From: Anoplolepis gracilipes
Lineage: Eukaryota > Arthropoda > Insecta > Hymenoptera > Formicidae
Length of the DNA: 64,000 nt
Assembly (NCBI RefSeq): GCF_047496725.1
Contig: NC_132978.1
Location: 7,413,001 to 7,477,000, forward strand
Direction of reading: 5' to 3'
Part shown: piece by piece, positions 49,229 through 62,822 of the stretch
Layout: every line of letters starts with the position of its first letter
How positions within the stretch are numbered: position 1 is the first letter of the stretch
Notes under the pieces: generated by a model
What the model saw: only the letters and a program-made list of their open reading frames with translations
What the model was told of the DNA's origin: nothing
Databases searched by the model: none
Translations under genes and position numbers: made by a program

Positions 49229-52200
49229 AAGAGGGATAATATGATCGTACGTCTTGCACTTTTGATATTATATTAATGAGGATCTTGGACACAGTGGACA
49301 GTGATGCATGCGCATTAATATTAATTAGCGAATGCCAACGCGCGTATTAATAATGGCGCAGTATGCCTTCACATGCATGGATAATCTATGACATGAGATT
49401 ATATGTGTGTGTACATAAATAAATATATATGTATATCTGTATACCCCCTTCCCTCCCCCGCCCGTGTAATTTTTCGCTCGTATCGAGTGCGATTGAATAA
49501 GCAAAATTAAAGTGATACCGATTGAAATTTAACCAGTTATTAATTATCTTCCGGCGTGATGCTTTTATTAAGCTTGATAACATTTATCTTTAGCTCTACG
49601 TTGCAGGAAACGTATCACTATCGAGATGTAGCACGTTACATTATTATTGTTGTTTATTCTGTTTTTAGAACAAGCCTGGCCGGCGAATGTATTAACCCAT
49701 TAACGCCCCATGGTTGCGCATATTCGAGACGTCGCCCGCTGGTTTGCATAAAATGTTATAGCTGCTACCGTATGTATAGTTGCCGATATATCTCGGTCGT
49801 GGTATGGAAATGGCGAGAATTTCCATTTCCCGTTTCCATTTTTTTACGAGGCATACGAACGAGTTTAGAAAATGTTACATTATCTATTTTACTACCGGAT
49901 GACAAGTATTAAGGTTTATTTAACGCGACACTTGATGCATATTTCTCTTCGATTACACACGTTTAGTTTATACATATATGTACGATATTTACTCTTCTTC
50001 TTAAAGTGAGCAGTACATTTATATCGCATGATTCATTAGCGAAAATTTTTTCTGTGGACATTAATAGCTCACGACAACGAGATTATATTATCTGAGTTTA
50101 TATTTGGGCTTTCTGCATAACTTTCGAAAAATTTCATTCAATATTCTCTCAAATCTTGATACTTTCAAAAGCAGCGCATACGCAAGCAGATTGCGTGAGT
50201 CGTCAGCTCGTAGTTGCAAGAATCCGTGAGTGAATCGTTCTTTCGCACGCGGTTGCGTGTGTTGCAAATTGTCGATGCGTGTATTTGTTGGTGGTATAAA
50301 AGGAAAATATATCTTTAGGATATGTTTCTTACAGCATTGAGCAATCCTTGGACCGTCGGTGGCGTAACGTGCAACGGCGTAAAGACCTCCTGCGATTCTT
50401 GACGCACGTACAGCATCACGCGCTCCTCAGCATCGGTCGGACGTAGATGCGGTGGTTGTTGCTGCAAGTGCAGCCGATTGTTGGATATTACGGCGCCCGT
50501 TAAGCCGGTCTGTTGCACCCCTTGCAGCACCGACCCCTGGAGCTCCTGTACCTGCATCAGCAATGAGTCCTTCTTGTCGTGCAGGTTACTGAGATTGTCG
50601 GGTGGAAAGTGGTTGTGGAACTTGAGGGCCGGCAGACTAGGTCGGCCGCATGCCGCCGGATAGGGGCTGCTACCCCCCGCCTTCAATCCTCCACTTTCAC
50701 CGTTACTGAGGGACGAGGTGTCGGTGTCACCCCCGCCCCCGCCGCCGCCGCCGCCGCCACCACCGTAGAAGCCCGACAACTCCATCGTCGAGAACTGTCG
50801 TGAAAGAAGAACAAGGTTTATTTTTACTTTTTCGGCGCGTTTTTTCTTTTTCATTTTTCTCCACTCGCGAGACGACGAGAATCCTTTTGAATTTTGCGTT
50901 GGGAAATGAGGAATAATCTTGGAATGCAACTTTGGTTTTTTTTTAACAGGTAATATTTTAAAAATACAAATTACAATGTGGTGAACAAATCTAGAAACTA
51001 ACAATAAGAGGAGGAAGAGAAAATTAAAGATAATTAAATTTTAAATATTTTAAAGTAAATTTGAAAATTATTTAAAAGTTTTGCATTGTAAAATAATAAT
51101 AAATATATAATGTACTTCATACTTTATAGTAACACAATATAGAATATATTATTATGTATAATAACTTAATAAAAATATAATAATGTTTATTTTTATATAT
51201 ACTACATTATTAATATATCCTGGTAATATAAATAAAGTTAAGATTCGGTGACTTAAAACGCAAAATTCGAAAGGTTGTCTCCGAGAAAGTCCACGTCGTT
51301 ACTTTGCGATGCAAGAGTTGCGGTTAGTGCAGGGTTCTGGCGGAGGTGAGAGCAGAGGATTGTGGTTTCCACATAATTTTTTTGGGTCAGTTTCTACCGA
51401 TTAATTAGTTAATACATGCTGAGATAATATATAACACTCTCGTACTTATTCAAAGATAAATAAAGTTCGTTAGTTCAACCGATTTATAAACGTTTCAATA
51501 ACGCATTTAAGCCAAGTTAATATAATATATCAATAAAGAAGTTTATTCCTATTCATATTTCTTTTTCGTAAGCATATAATGAGATAATCTCTTTTTTCAC
51601 ATAATTATTAAATTCAATATAATTTATTAAATGACTTTTAATCAGGTTTATGCCTCTATAAGAACTCGTCGAGTTCTTATAGACGACACTTTTATTTGCT
51701 TGAATTACGTGTAAAAAAGTGGATTATCACCTTGTCGATGGCGTGCTCGGCCGGCGGTGAGAACAGCACCGGCGGTTTATGCAAGTCGACCATGGAGTAA
51801 AACTCGCTGCGCTCCGTGACAGAGTGATAAAGCTCGTCGAGCTTTTTTCTACCAGTCGCCGTCATCTTCCTCTTGGCCGCGCGTCTCTCCTCGTCCCGGG
51901 TCTTTCTCTCTGCCCCCTGTGGTAAGCAACGTTTCTCAACTTAATTTCGACGATCGTTATTGCGACCAGGAAGCGATCGCGCGTTATTTACATTGCAAAT
52001 GCGAGGAAAAAGAGAAGGAATAAGAAAGAAAGAGAGAGAGAAAAAAGAAGACGTACGGAAATGCGAGAGTGGTTACCTTATCGCAAAAGACCTTAATTTG
52101 ACAGTAGCCGCGATGGGACGGCGGCGTGTACGTGTGCGTGTGAGGCGGCGATTCCTCGTACGTGTCGACCTGGATATGCAACGGCAAACCCTTCACGCCT

Positions 52201-55200
52201 TTCTGACTCGAGAAATCGGTACTGAGACACTGTACCGCCACGTTTATCTATACAGAAATGGGACAGGTAACAGTGGTGATTGTGCTTACGTGAGAATTGC
52301 TTTATTAATGTTCCTGCTAAAAAAAAAAAAAAAAGAAAGACCGCGTGATTAAATGCGATACAATTTGCGTAGAGCGCTAAATTGTGCGGCGATAATCGAG
52401 ATATGTCAATGCACGTATATATTATTTAAAAGAAAGATAATGACATTTCCCGGCGTTCCTTACCTTCGCTGACGATTCGAGTGGGTTCCAGTAAACGGCA
52501 ATCGCATTGTGCGCGACTTCCTCTATGCAGCCCACCAGACCGACGCTGTTCTTTGTGTCTGTAACAACGGACGTGATTCTGAAATTCGCAGATCATGCTA
52601 AGGAATATAAAGTAACTAACACTCTAACGCTCGCGCGAGATACTTTTAGATAGAATATTAAAATAATGACGCGTATACGTTCACGATAAAATCTTACCGT
52701 TCGTCCGTTACACATTAGGAAGCTTGCACAAAAACACAAAAGACTTAAACATTTAATCGATCATGAATATCGACAGTTATTATCGTCGTATATATTATCC
52801 ATAAAAAAGCTATTATTGATCAGATTCGCCTTTCATATCTTTTTATATTATCTTACCAGCATCAAGAATCCGTTGCTTAACAGAGTGCTGTCTACCATGC
52901 CAAAACTGCCAAGCTTTGATCTCGTCTTCTGGACTCTTCTCTTCCCGAAACATCAACATTACTACGCTCTGCGTAATGCAAATAAATAATTATTAATCAT
53001 ATGACAAACAAAATTTACAATTAATTATTATTTATTAGTATTCAGACGCTTATCTGTGACAATGTCAAAGAAAATTTTCTAAAATATATAACTATTAATA
53101 TCTCTTATCATAATATTAACTTTATAAGAGATATTAACTACATTTTTTATGTATATAAAAATCAATATCAAATGCGTACATTGGAATATTCCTTTACAAA
53201 AATATATTATATTTTTTTTTCGATAATATAATATGTTTTTATATAATTGCCAATTTAATTTTTTCTTGAACAAAAAAATCATCTAGCCATGCGGCGAGAT
53301 TTCTTGCATTTTATAATTAATCTGGCATATATAAAATGACTATAAAAAAATTAATACAAATATAAAGTTAACTTTCGAGTTGTCGTTCACCTGGATCGAC
53401 GATATCTTTTGCTCAAGCGATACGGAGACGCACATCACCGCGACAGACGCACGCTCGAGCGGACATACGCGGGCGTAAGCGTTCGCCGCTTGCGGCGAGC
53501 GAGCGCCGATACGAAGGAACGATTTTTCGTGATTCGGGTGAATGGGCGAAGAATTGCACTCCGACGTACCGGAGAAAATATGGGCGCGCGAAATAAGGAA
53601 GGAAAGAGAGAGGGACACCCGTGAATAAGAGGCTCGCGTTACGCGGTTTACATTTATACCTATCTACCTACTCACCGATCTCCCTTAAGGCTCGCGCCGC
53701 AAAACACGCGGATATACCGTTCGAATCTCTGCCATACGCCTCGTTCCCGACGTTCGATTAGCAATTAACGAGAAAGTCGTAACTCGTCGCGCCGACGGAA
53801 AAAGAATCCGCCACCTTTATCAGAATGGAAATTGCTAACGGTGCGCACCGTGGCTGCCAATTAGAGCCGCGAAAACAAACGACCACGTCTGGGTTCTTCT
53901 GGTTTCGACACGCTGCACGCACGCCGATCATCTCTGCAAATTTTGTCGCTCGAGTCACGCGAACAAAATACTATGCAACGCTACGAAGCACTTGGACAAT
54001 CCGACGTGATAATTGTGTCATGGATGTTAGATCACAGTCTTTTATTATTTAATCGTGAAATTAATTTAGAGAAATAGGGAACATGCAAATAATAAATTAA
54101 ACTTTTTTTGCTTTCGAAATACTACTGACATTAATATAAAAATTAATCAAGAATTTAAACCTGTTAAAATTTCGGACAATTATTTTTATCGAATACATTC
54201 CTGGAGTCTTACGATCTCTTGGAAATAAACGTTAATCTTTCAAACTGCTGTTTATCTACATCAATCTGTATACCATCCTATGAATACCGTTATGCAAACA
54301 GTGTAATTACCCTTTCTGTTCTTACCTTGACTGTCTGTCCTGCCTTGAGGAGTGGTTTGTCAGGATCGGGCACATAGTCCAACGTGATACCGTAAAATTG
54401 GCCCTTGTTGATATATGTTATTCTGTCATCCTCGCGGCGCTGCGACGTACTGATCGGCGATTCCAGATGATACTTGAATCCATAAGGTGAGAAACTAAAG
54501 GGCAGAAAGATAAGATTCCCCGAATGAAAAAAAGTGCGGATATAAAATTCAGCACGTGCGCGTGCGTAAAAATGTGCATATTTAAGACGCTACCTTCCCT
54601 CAGTCATTATGCAGTCGGCTGTTTCACACTCGGTCAAGATTGGATCGCGTTTACTTAATTATGAGCAGTTATGAGCTCGCAAACGAATGCTCAATTAGCT
54701 GATTAATGCGCTATGCAACGTCCGTAATTATCGCGCAATTATCAACCATAATTCTCTATCGATGTGCATTCTCACACTTCGCTGATTAAGACAAACATAT
54801 TCTGTTTCGAAAACAACCGAGATAAATATACGAGACAAATAAAACCGTAAGAAACGTTTATTAATTACGTTCGTTATTGTAAAAAAATGCGAATGCGTAT
54901 GAATATCCTAACGACTAATAAGAATTGAACGATAATGAAAGGTTTGAACTATCCATGGCCTGAGAAAGTTAGCAACCCGATATAAACGCGTGACGTGAAA
55001 AAAAAAAAACACCATAGGACATATCGGGACTCGCATCAACCTTGCCGATAGAATATCGCACTTCTAATCTCCGTCTTGCCGCTCCGATTGCGAAGCCGGC
55101 AGGTAAACGGCCGATACATCTCATGAAAAATGAACGTCCATAACCCGAGACCAGGGAAGACCACGATACGAGACAAGGACAAAATGATAACGACGTGTAG

Positions 55201-56026
55201 GCGATAAGGAAGGTGGATGCGAAGGTAAAACGGGAACAAAACCATCAGCCGCTATACTATCGAGGAAAATCGCTAATCGCCAAACCTGCTATATCTTCTG
55301 GACGGTCTCCGTCAGAACTGTCGGCAAACCTTTTGCGATGGTATATCATGTCCTCACGAAAGTGTTAAATTATCTCTATTTGTCTGCCGACGACCGGCGC
55401 TTTCGTATTCACGATGTGATCTTTTCGTCTATTTTTTTATCTCTCTGTAACTTTTTTTTATCTTTTCTCACTTTTTTTATCAACCTTGCTTGGAAGAGCC
55501 TGATGGAGCGAAGTGATAACTGACCGTTGCAAGGGTGAACGCTCTCTTCTGCTGCTTGAGCTACCGCTGCTACTCGCTGTCTAGATACGACTCTTCTTGT
55601 TACGACTTTGTGTGGGTTACACATGCGACCACCGAGTCTCTCTTGACCACGTGCGTCTTTCTCGTTTCCGTTTGCAAAAAAAAAAAAAAAAAATGATTCT
55701 TTTCCTTTCCCCTCTTTCGCTCCCTCGTACACTCTTCTTGACATTTCGATTTCATGGTATGAGTAGTCGGCGGATGCGCGATTTTTCAACCCGGACCCAG
55801 CGCGACCCCGAGGCGCTTGTCCGTTCTTCGAGAATCGGTCGGAGAGAGCCGACTTAATAACTTTAACATCATTGTTCATTTCGCGTTGGTTGTTTCGGTG
55901 AGCTGAGAGAGGGATCTTCAGCGCTGCTGATCGTACGGTCAGTCTAACAATGGAAGTAACAAATTACGAAAGGCGGATGGAGCAAAATGGGAAGTAGGAA
56001 GATCGTTAGGATCGAAGGATAGATAT

Positions 56027-56065
<39 letters not shown>

Positions 56066-59000
56066 ACTGAATCACACAGACAGATGTGATGAACCGCGGA
56101 GGAAATGAACGGTATATGCGCGAAAGGCCAAGAGGCAGGAAGTTGTTCTTTTAGTTAAAGACTAATGGAGATATTAGTTTCCCGTGAAGTAGGAATAATA
56201 TTGTATTATAAACTTATTTTCAGTAGTGCCGTTAGTCGTCAGAATAAAAACAAACCTTAATTTATTATATAATATTAAATTTAAATATTATAAAACTATG
56301 CATATAAATAATAACTAATAATATATTACTAGTAAATAATAATATATTTCAATAATATATAGATGACAGATATATTCTTGAGGCTATAATAATATTTTTG
56401 TATAAACATTTGTATTTATAAAAATCGGATATGAATTTCAAATATTGAAATGAAAAAATAATTTTATTTATACATGAATAGTAAAGATATTCGCGTTAGA
56501 TCTCACATCTGCTTGTTCTGCATGGTATGAATATTAACTTTTATCGCTTCTCTTTCATTCCTTTCATGTAATAAGACAGCTTTATCTATCATATTTATCA
56601 ATCTTAATATTGATTCGTTTATCCATTCGACAAAACAACTTAAACATTTATACGTTTATTATATATTTATCATCATTTATTATCTTCATGCACTTATTAA
56701 TTCGCTTTAATCAGGTAAATTATGTTGAAGATGTGATTTTATCATTTTCGACACTATACTTTGTTCTTAATCTCTTCAATTTAAGTTACTTGTAATCCAA
56801 ACATCTGTTACTCGATAACAGAAATGAACGCTTTAAAATCGACTTTTTACAGGAAATATTACATTTAAAAATTTTCATTTTTAAACAATACCTTAGAGAT
56901 AAAGAGAAAGAGTCGCACTTGAAAAATTTTGTATCTCTGTTAATTTCTTTAACAATTGCTTTCGAAGCTTACTTACATTTTCGGTATCTGGATCTTGTCA
57001 GCATCGTTCTGTCTACCAAAGTCATGCCAAGGCCGCGACCTCGGTGGATTCGGGTTCGGATTCGGATTTGTCGCACCTGCGGACAGGAGATTGCTACGTT
57101 GCACCTGTGCCTGCTGCAGTTGCAGTTGCAGGGATTGGTGGTGTTGTATCACGGCGCCGCTTTCGAGGACCACCGTTGCTCCGGTTGTCGTCCCTCCCGG
57201 ACATAATTCCGTATAGTCAAATGAGGACTAGAAAATAAATTTACTTCATTGTTACGAAAAAAATAAAGACATGTCCTGTAAAAGTACGCGTTATAAATTT
57301 TTTAAATATTTTTTTTAGTTTTGTTTAAATATTGGAAAGCTAAATTATTGCACAAGTTACAGAACTATATTTTATAATGGATAAAAATGATTATAAAAAC
57401 TTATAAACTTTCTTGAAATTATTAACAACAAAAATATAACCTTATAATTACGTTAATCTTTTATAATATGCAACCGATAACTTTTTTAGCAATATTTTGA
57501 AGAAAATATGAAATGTAATGATAGTGTTGTATTATATGAGTTCTGTTTTTTTTCAACTAATAGAGAAAGGAAGACGCTATATAGTGTGAAGATAGATAGT
57601 TGTACCTTTTTCCGGTCGTAGATAAAACACGTTTGCATATACAAGCGTTAAAGCGTATACTCAATCCCTAATTTAAATGTTTGCTGATTACAGTATGTAA
57701 TTAGTATTTAAAAACCTAGTAACGACGCAATTATTTGCCGTTTTGTATATCAGCGGTATCATGATTCAATATCTATATTCGTGTCTTATTTTGCATATCA
57801 ATGCATTTCATTAGATTTTTTCATTCCTCAAGTATCCCTCGATAAATTTCAAGCTGCGTGATTAAGGAGAGCACTGAACCGATAAATGATTAATCGCGCG
57901 CGAACACGCGACTTTACGTGACTATTTCGACGCATCCGCTTTCGCGCGATCTCCTCCTGTTCGTCGATTATACACGCATTGTAAACAAATCTTAATAGAG
58001 CTTAATGTAAAAGGATTGCAGGAGAAAAAACAGTTTTCCACTTACCTACTAATGGGGATGGGCTTTCGAGCATCTCCGTTCATGCTTTTCGCCGCGGATC
58101 TGCATACTGCTGCCGAAGGCAGCGAGAAAGAAGAAAGAATAGAAGCTTTGTGGTCTCGTAAAATCAACCGCACGACCCGCACGCGCTTCCAACCGTGGCA
58201 GTTAATAAGCAGCTTGCCAAACGACCTATTCCCTCATATGTCTTCATGCGATTACGCGTCGCCTGCAGTTATTTTTCAATGCAATGCGGTTACCGCAGCT
58301 TGTTACTTCAAATCTCTGTCAACCCGAAAAAAAAGCACGGCGCAACTTCTTTCTCGCTGAGAGTTCTCCGCTAACCACTGGATTTGCCATACGTCGGCAA
58401 GAAGCTATTTGTCATTTTGAGACTTCTCAAATGCTTCGGACATTAAATGTGCGAGATGTAATAAGTATGAAAGTCACATATCTCAAGAAGAATTTTTGCA
58501 AGCGATTCTCTTAAACCAAACTTTGATCGAACGTCGTGTAACAATTGGATATTTTACTTTACATAAACGTTTTTACAATTATGTTTCAAAATAAAATTAT
58601 ATTTTTTAAAATCTTTAGATTATTCTCAATTATGTAATATGTAATGGATATTATATTTTTGTTATAATACAAACATATACATATATTGCCAGAAAAGATT
58701 GAATAGAACATTATTTTTGCGATCGTATCGTGAGCAAGTTGTGCGCGTAACGCACGCAATTTGTCGGTGGTTTATTTACTTATCGTGTTTTATCGTAAAG
58801 GTACACGACTGCTCTAATTGAGATGTCACTCGAACGTCGGTAATCGAATCTGTTTCACGAGAAACTTGACCCGCGGCGTATCGTTGACGCAAATACGAAA
58901 ACTGTATCGTGGAGAAGAACACGGGAGGAGGTTAAATATTTAATATCTAAACATGCTAAAACTTCTAAAGAGTGACAAGTGTCAGAAGTTACGGATCCGG

Positions 59001-62000
59001 TTGGAATATGATACGCGTTGCGTGCGATATTGGAGGCTGCAACGTGACGCTATTCTCGAAACGCGTGTATGAAATTTACGATTAGTTTAACGAGATTTCC
59101 TTATAGTTCACGTTCGCGCACAAACGAGTCGAATTTATTAGACGGACGCGTATCGTTCGCGTTGTGCGATCATAATTGGAATATTACGTTATGTCTCGGA
59201 GCAATTTAAAGCGGCATCGCTCCTAAAAATATCGCGGAAATGCTCGATGTAGAGTGCATTAGTCGCGAGGTAAAACGAACATGCGCGTCGATGAAGAAAA
59301 CTCCTTTCATAATGTGTTATATCTACTTTGAATATCAACATTTTAATTGCGTCTATAAATGTACGAATCATGCGAGCGGATAGATTTTCACAGTAGCATT
59401 CGCATTCAATGCCTAATCTGCTGCCATCGTCGACGTCCCGCGGCTTGGAATTTTATTTTCAGCACCTCCCGTGCACAAGCGAAGCAGAACGAACGAGTGC
59501 TTTCTAATTCGTAATATCGACTGCAATGCTAATGACTTACTCTCGCGCGCGACTATTGAACGATTAATGTTTCCGGAAGCAAACGAGATATCTAACGGCT
59601 ACGTTAAGGATGACGAATTGTCCATGTCAAGACAATGAAAACTATCTCGTCGATATAAACCAAACGATAGGTCTACCAGATTTAATCGAACGAGTGAAAA
59701 GAAGAGAGATCAAGTCTTTAACATAAGACTAAAAAGTAGACTTCTAAAGTAGTTTAGAGTAAAAATTGTGATAGAATTGCAAGGGACGTATATACTGAAA
59801 TTGACTGCTTGATTATATTTTTTTCAGAACAGTCGTCCAATTACGCAAAGTGAGAATGTATACGTTTTATCGTAATGAACTTTATGATTATTGCGACCCT
59901 ATTTATTGATCTTTAAATCAAGTCAGATAAGATAATCACCTGGTAGGAAGGCGCGTCTATTGCGGAAGGTTTTTAGAACCATTAGATTTAACAAACGCGA
60001 GACCGGGGGAACGGGTTCGCTTTTTGATACGTCTGAATTTTGTGGTCTACCACGATACTTTAATCGTTCCCTTAGAGACTATTATGCATCGCGATATATA
60101 GTATTAGCGTCCAAATTTATCGCGCCGATCTAACTGTATGCAATTATGAATTCGAGACGGAAAAACTTGCGCGACAAATCGCTTCGGGAACGGCGATCGC
60201 TGTTGCATATGCATTCGATGCATTCGATATTAGAGCGCTTTAACGAGTAATGTCGTGCACGGTTTGCATCGACCGAGACGTAGAGAATTAATCGCCCAAC
60301 TCTCGCGGTGAGGCTTTTTTCGTGGGCGAAAGCACTTACTTGACAAATCGCATTGAAAACGATAACGATGGGCGCGGATATCGTACGCGAAAATATTATA
60401 CACTCTCGCTATAAGACGACGGTTATAATACCGTATATATTAACGCGCGAAAGAATGTCCTTTGAGGGCGGCGAAGGAATTAATGTACGTTAATGTACGA
60501 TATTTACGACACCTCGTCGCGAGATTAATTGCGCGGCGGACAAAGTTATTTGTATCGCGAACGATCGAATCGAAAACGATAGCGGGGACGATACCAGTCG
60601 TTTCGAATCGTACCGGCTTGTACGGGGGTTTGATTGAGTTACGGTTATCCCGGTCGTGTTAGGATATGGCGATCGTTTCTGCAGGCCACGCGCTCCCGCG
60701 CATTTTTCTCGGACGATTAATGACACTGCCGGCAAGCTCCTGGTGTAATTCAGTGGCAAATATCTCTACGTAGCGCACATTTCTCCGTATATATGTGTCA
60801 TAAGTCTCCGTGCAACGCGTGTTAACTTGGAGCCTCGGTTGACGGGACAGCAGCGATCCTGTTTCGATCTTGTTCCGATCCTGTTTCGCTATCTAATGTC
60901 GGCTTGCTGATTGCGATTTATATAGACGTGAACCGTTTAAAGACCGTCTCTGCCAGCTAACTCCGTGACATCATATTACGCCTGCTACGTTCTTTAATAT
61001 TATGCGGTAAAGCAGTATGTTATAACACGTGAGAATTATCAGTTCGTTTTATCGGTCCGTTTTCTCTTCTCGCTTTTCAACTTTTAATGATTAGAACTTT
61101 ACTTATAATTGATTGCCAATATTATCGCGAAATATCGACAAATTTTTTGCGGAATTTGTAACATTTACGTTATCTTTACTGTCTTAGCAGAATCACTATT
61201 TCCATCTCGGATTTATACATATTATCATATATTTTATGACGCAATTTTAGTACTTATATTTTACGATATCAAAGACAGCATCGTGAGGATTAATTTCGTC
61301 GACAGTATCGCTCGTAAATGTATCTACGTCTACCTGAGCTCGAAAGCATTGATCAAAGACGTATAAAATGTGCCTTTAAAGAGGCGATTGACACATGAAC
61401 ATGTCAAAGGAGCGAGAAACGATATTAATCGCAGGGACTCACCTGATGAAGCGCCGTGGGCGGATGATGGTCCTGCCTCGGTGTGACCGCATCGGCGCCT
61501 ATGCCAGAGTCGGGACTGGGAAGATCAACGGTCAGGACTTTGCTGCTACTCGACGACGAGCGTATCGCGTGTGTCGTAGTGTAGGAGCTCGGCACAAGCT
61601 CGTACCTCGTGTACGAAGCTGTCGTGGTTGACAGCGAAGAAGCGGAGCTCGACGAAGCGAGCGGCGGCAGCGCGTCCCCGGCGACGTAGACCGTCGTCGG
61701 CTCCTGATGGAGGCCGCCTCCTCCAGGATTCGCCGTCGCATTCCCGGTCCCGGTCGCCGACGTGGACGTGTACGCGGTCGACTGTAGCCGCGGACTGCAG
61801 GACGTGTAGGGATCGTAGGGGCTGCCGTACTGCTGCACCTGCACATGCACATACATCACACTCACAGAGTCATTGCGGTTGACTTTCCTCCTGGTATTGT
61901 TATCGATCTATCTCAAGGGAATCGTAATAATTTCGCGCGTTTTCTCCGTCGCATTTACACGCATTATACATCTCTTTTTGCGGCAAAAACACGAAAGCGA

Positions 62001-62822
62001 TTCACGCAAAACATATCGTAATCTTCGAGACTCTTGCCACGCGCGAATGCGACGCGCAAGTGCAAATCTGAGCGATCTGTGTTATTTTCTCGAGGTATTT
62101 TGCGGCATACTTGTTGCGCATTGGACTATACGTGACATGATAGTATATTGTAACGTTCGCATAAAAATCGCAAATCTTTAAGCAATTTTACCAAAGGATA
62201 CAAAATGAGATTTGAAATCATTGGTATTTGAAAATTGGTTATAAGCTTTTTCGCTGCGTGTGATGATTGTGGGATGTAAGATTTTATAGTATCAAAGATT
62301 GAGAAGAATTCATGTAGAGATGTCTGTCATTAAGTTATTTTATAAAATTAAAATCTTGTAAAAAAATATCAACGTTTTGAAAAAAATCAGAGATAAACCG
62401 TATAAACGTGAATTATCGCGAATTTTGGAGAAAGAAATTTGTGATCGCAATCTCGGCGATGATCACCCGAGTCTTACCTGTAGCTGATGCTGATGATGAT
62501 GGTACATTCCCGGTGGTGTGGGACTTTCCTGTTTGTGTCGTTTGCTCGATTGTTGACCTGCGCGCGACGAGCTGAGGTCTTCTGGTTCCCTCTTGACCCC
62601 GGCGATGCCGGCGCTCGAGGCACCGTCGTGTCGCAGGGACTGCGGGCTCAACGGAAGCGGAAGGCCACCCTGCAGGCTCTGGCCGGGACTGTGGGACTGC
62701 TGGTTGTACTGATGGAGGAAGTGGTGTAGCTCCCCTCCTCCGGCGCCTTCGCCGCCTTCCATGCGATTCGTCGAGGCGGAACCGGAGCCAGGCGCCTCCT
62801 GCACCAGCAGCTTCTGGCCCAT
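47381..62822 (-). CDS. grh: Grainyhead transcription factor (5' end outside the window or unresolved)
   Basis: CP2/Grainyhead-family DNA-binding protein that controls epidermal barrier, cuticle and tracheal genes and neuroblast fate. Eleven exons (minus): 62478-62822, 61443-61838, 56977-57227, 54326-54494, 52857-52968, 52464-52558, 52077-52247, 51731-51916, 50333-50794, 48690-48754 and 47381-47648; all internal phases agree, giving 839 residues. The N-terminal part has VKREPEDL and SFDYTELC, as in fly Grh. The CP2 DNA-binding domain starts RPWHDFGRQNDADKIQIPK and includes YHLESPISTSQRREDDRITY, FREEKSPEDEIKAWQFWH and CQIKVFCDK. The dimerisation region has SERVMLYVRQE-like sequence, LLNAIESKYKI and GITAKIDDDMI. 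Oddities are a Gly tract, an insert in the DNA-binding domain, and a longer C-terminus than fly. The ATG at 62822 has no convincing acceptor before it; the real N-terminus is probably further 5'. Confidence 0.95.
47649..50332 (-). other. Last two grainyhead introns (with the 65-bp exon 48690-48754)
   Basis: The introns 47649-48689 and 48755-50332 hold (GA)n microsatellites at about 48551-48587 and 49171-49224, plus otherwise unremarkable AT-rich DNA. No nested gene was recognised. Confidence 0.7.
49171..49224. repeat. (GA)n microsatellite in a grainyhead intron
   Basis: Pure GA tract of about 54 bp in the intron 48755-50332. A similar shorter tract lies in the next intron at about 48551-48587. 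Confidence 0.97.
50731..50766 (-). repeat. GGY-codon tract encoding poly-glycine in grainyhead
   Basis: A run of GGT and GGC codons gives 12 consecutive glycines after GFY in the linker between the DNA-binding and dimerisation regions. On the plus strand it reads as (GCC)n. Such tracts expand and contract easily by slippage. Confidence 0.9.
50795..51730 (-). other. Grainyhead intron
   Basis: A 936-bp AT-rich intron between the poly-Gly exon and the exon encoding the end of the DNA-binding domain. No gene or strong motif was seen. An imperfect palindrome TAAGAACTCGTCGAGTTCTTA lies at about 51659-51680. Confidence 0.65.
52969..56976 (-). other. Grainyhead introns around the exon 54326-54494
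   Basis: Introns 52969-54325 and 54495-56976 contain CpG-richer blocks at about 53390-54020 and 55020-55870, possible enhancers or unannotated alternative exons, and a (GA)n tract at 56029-56062. Open frames in these blocks lack recognisable domains and consistent splice phases. I do not call genes here. Confidence 0.55.
57228..61442 (-). other. Large grainyhead intron with CpG-rich right half
   Basis: A 4.2-kb intron between the exon starting SSFDYTELC and the upstream Ser/Thr-rich exon. Its right half (about 58.7-61.4 kb) has more GC and CpG than typical intergenic DNA in this window, with repeats such as TGCATTCGATGCATTCGAT near 60211-60229. It is a candidate regulatory intron; no nested gene is supported. 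Confidence 0.55.
61839..62477 (-). other. Grainyhead intron with tandem acceptor
   Basis: A 639-bp intron. In transcript sense it ends GTGCAG/GTGCAG/CAG, so two acceptors 6 bp apart are possible. Both keep the frame, with or without Val-Gln. Confidence 0.65.

Noticed and set aside
55409..55879. 156-residue minus-strand frame in a grainyhead intron
   Set aside because: Contains a poly-Phe run from a poly-A tract, lacks a domain and has no consistent splice phase with neighbouring grh exons.
58016..58514. 114-residue plus-strand frame in the large grainyhead intron, considered as a nested gene
   Set aside because: No signal peptide, domain or intron structure; amino-acid order looks random.
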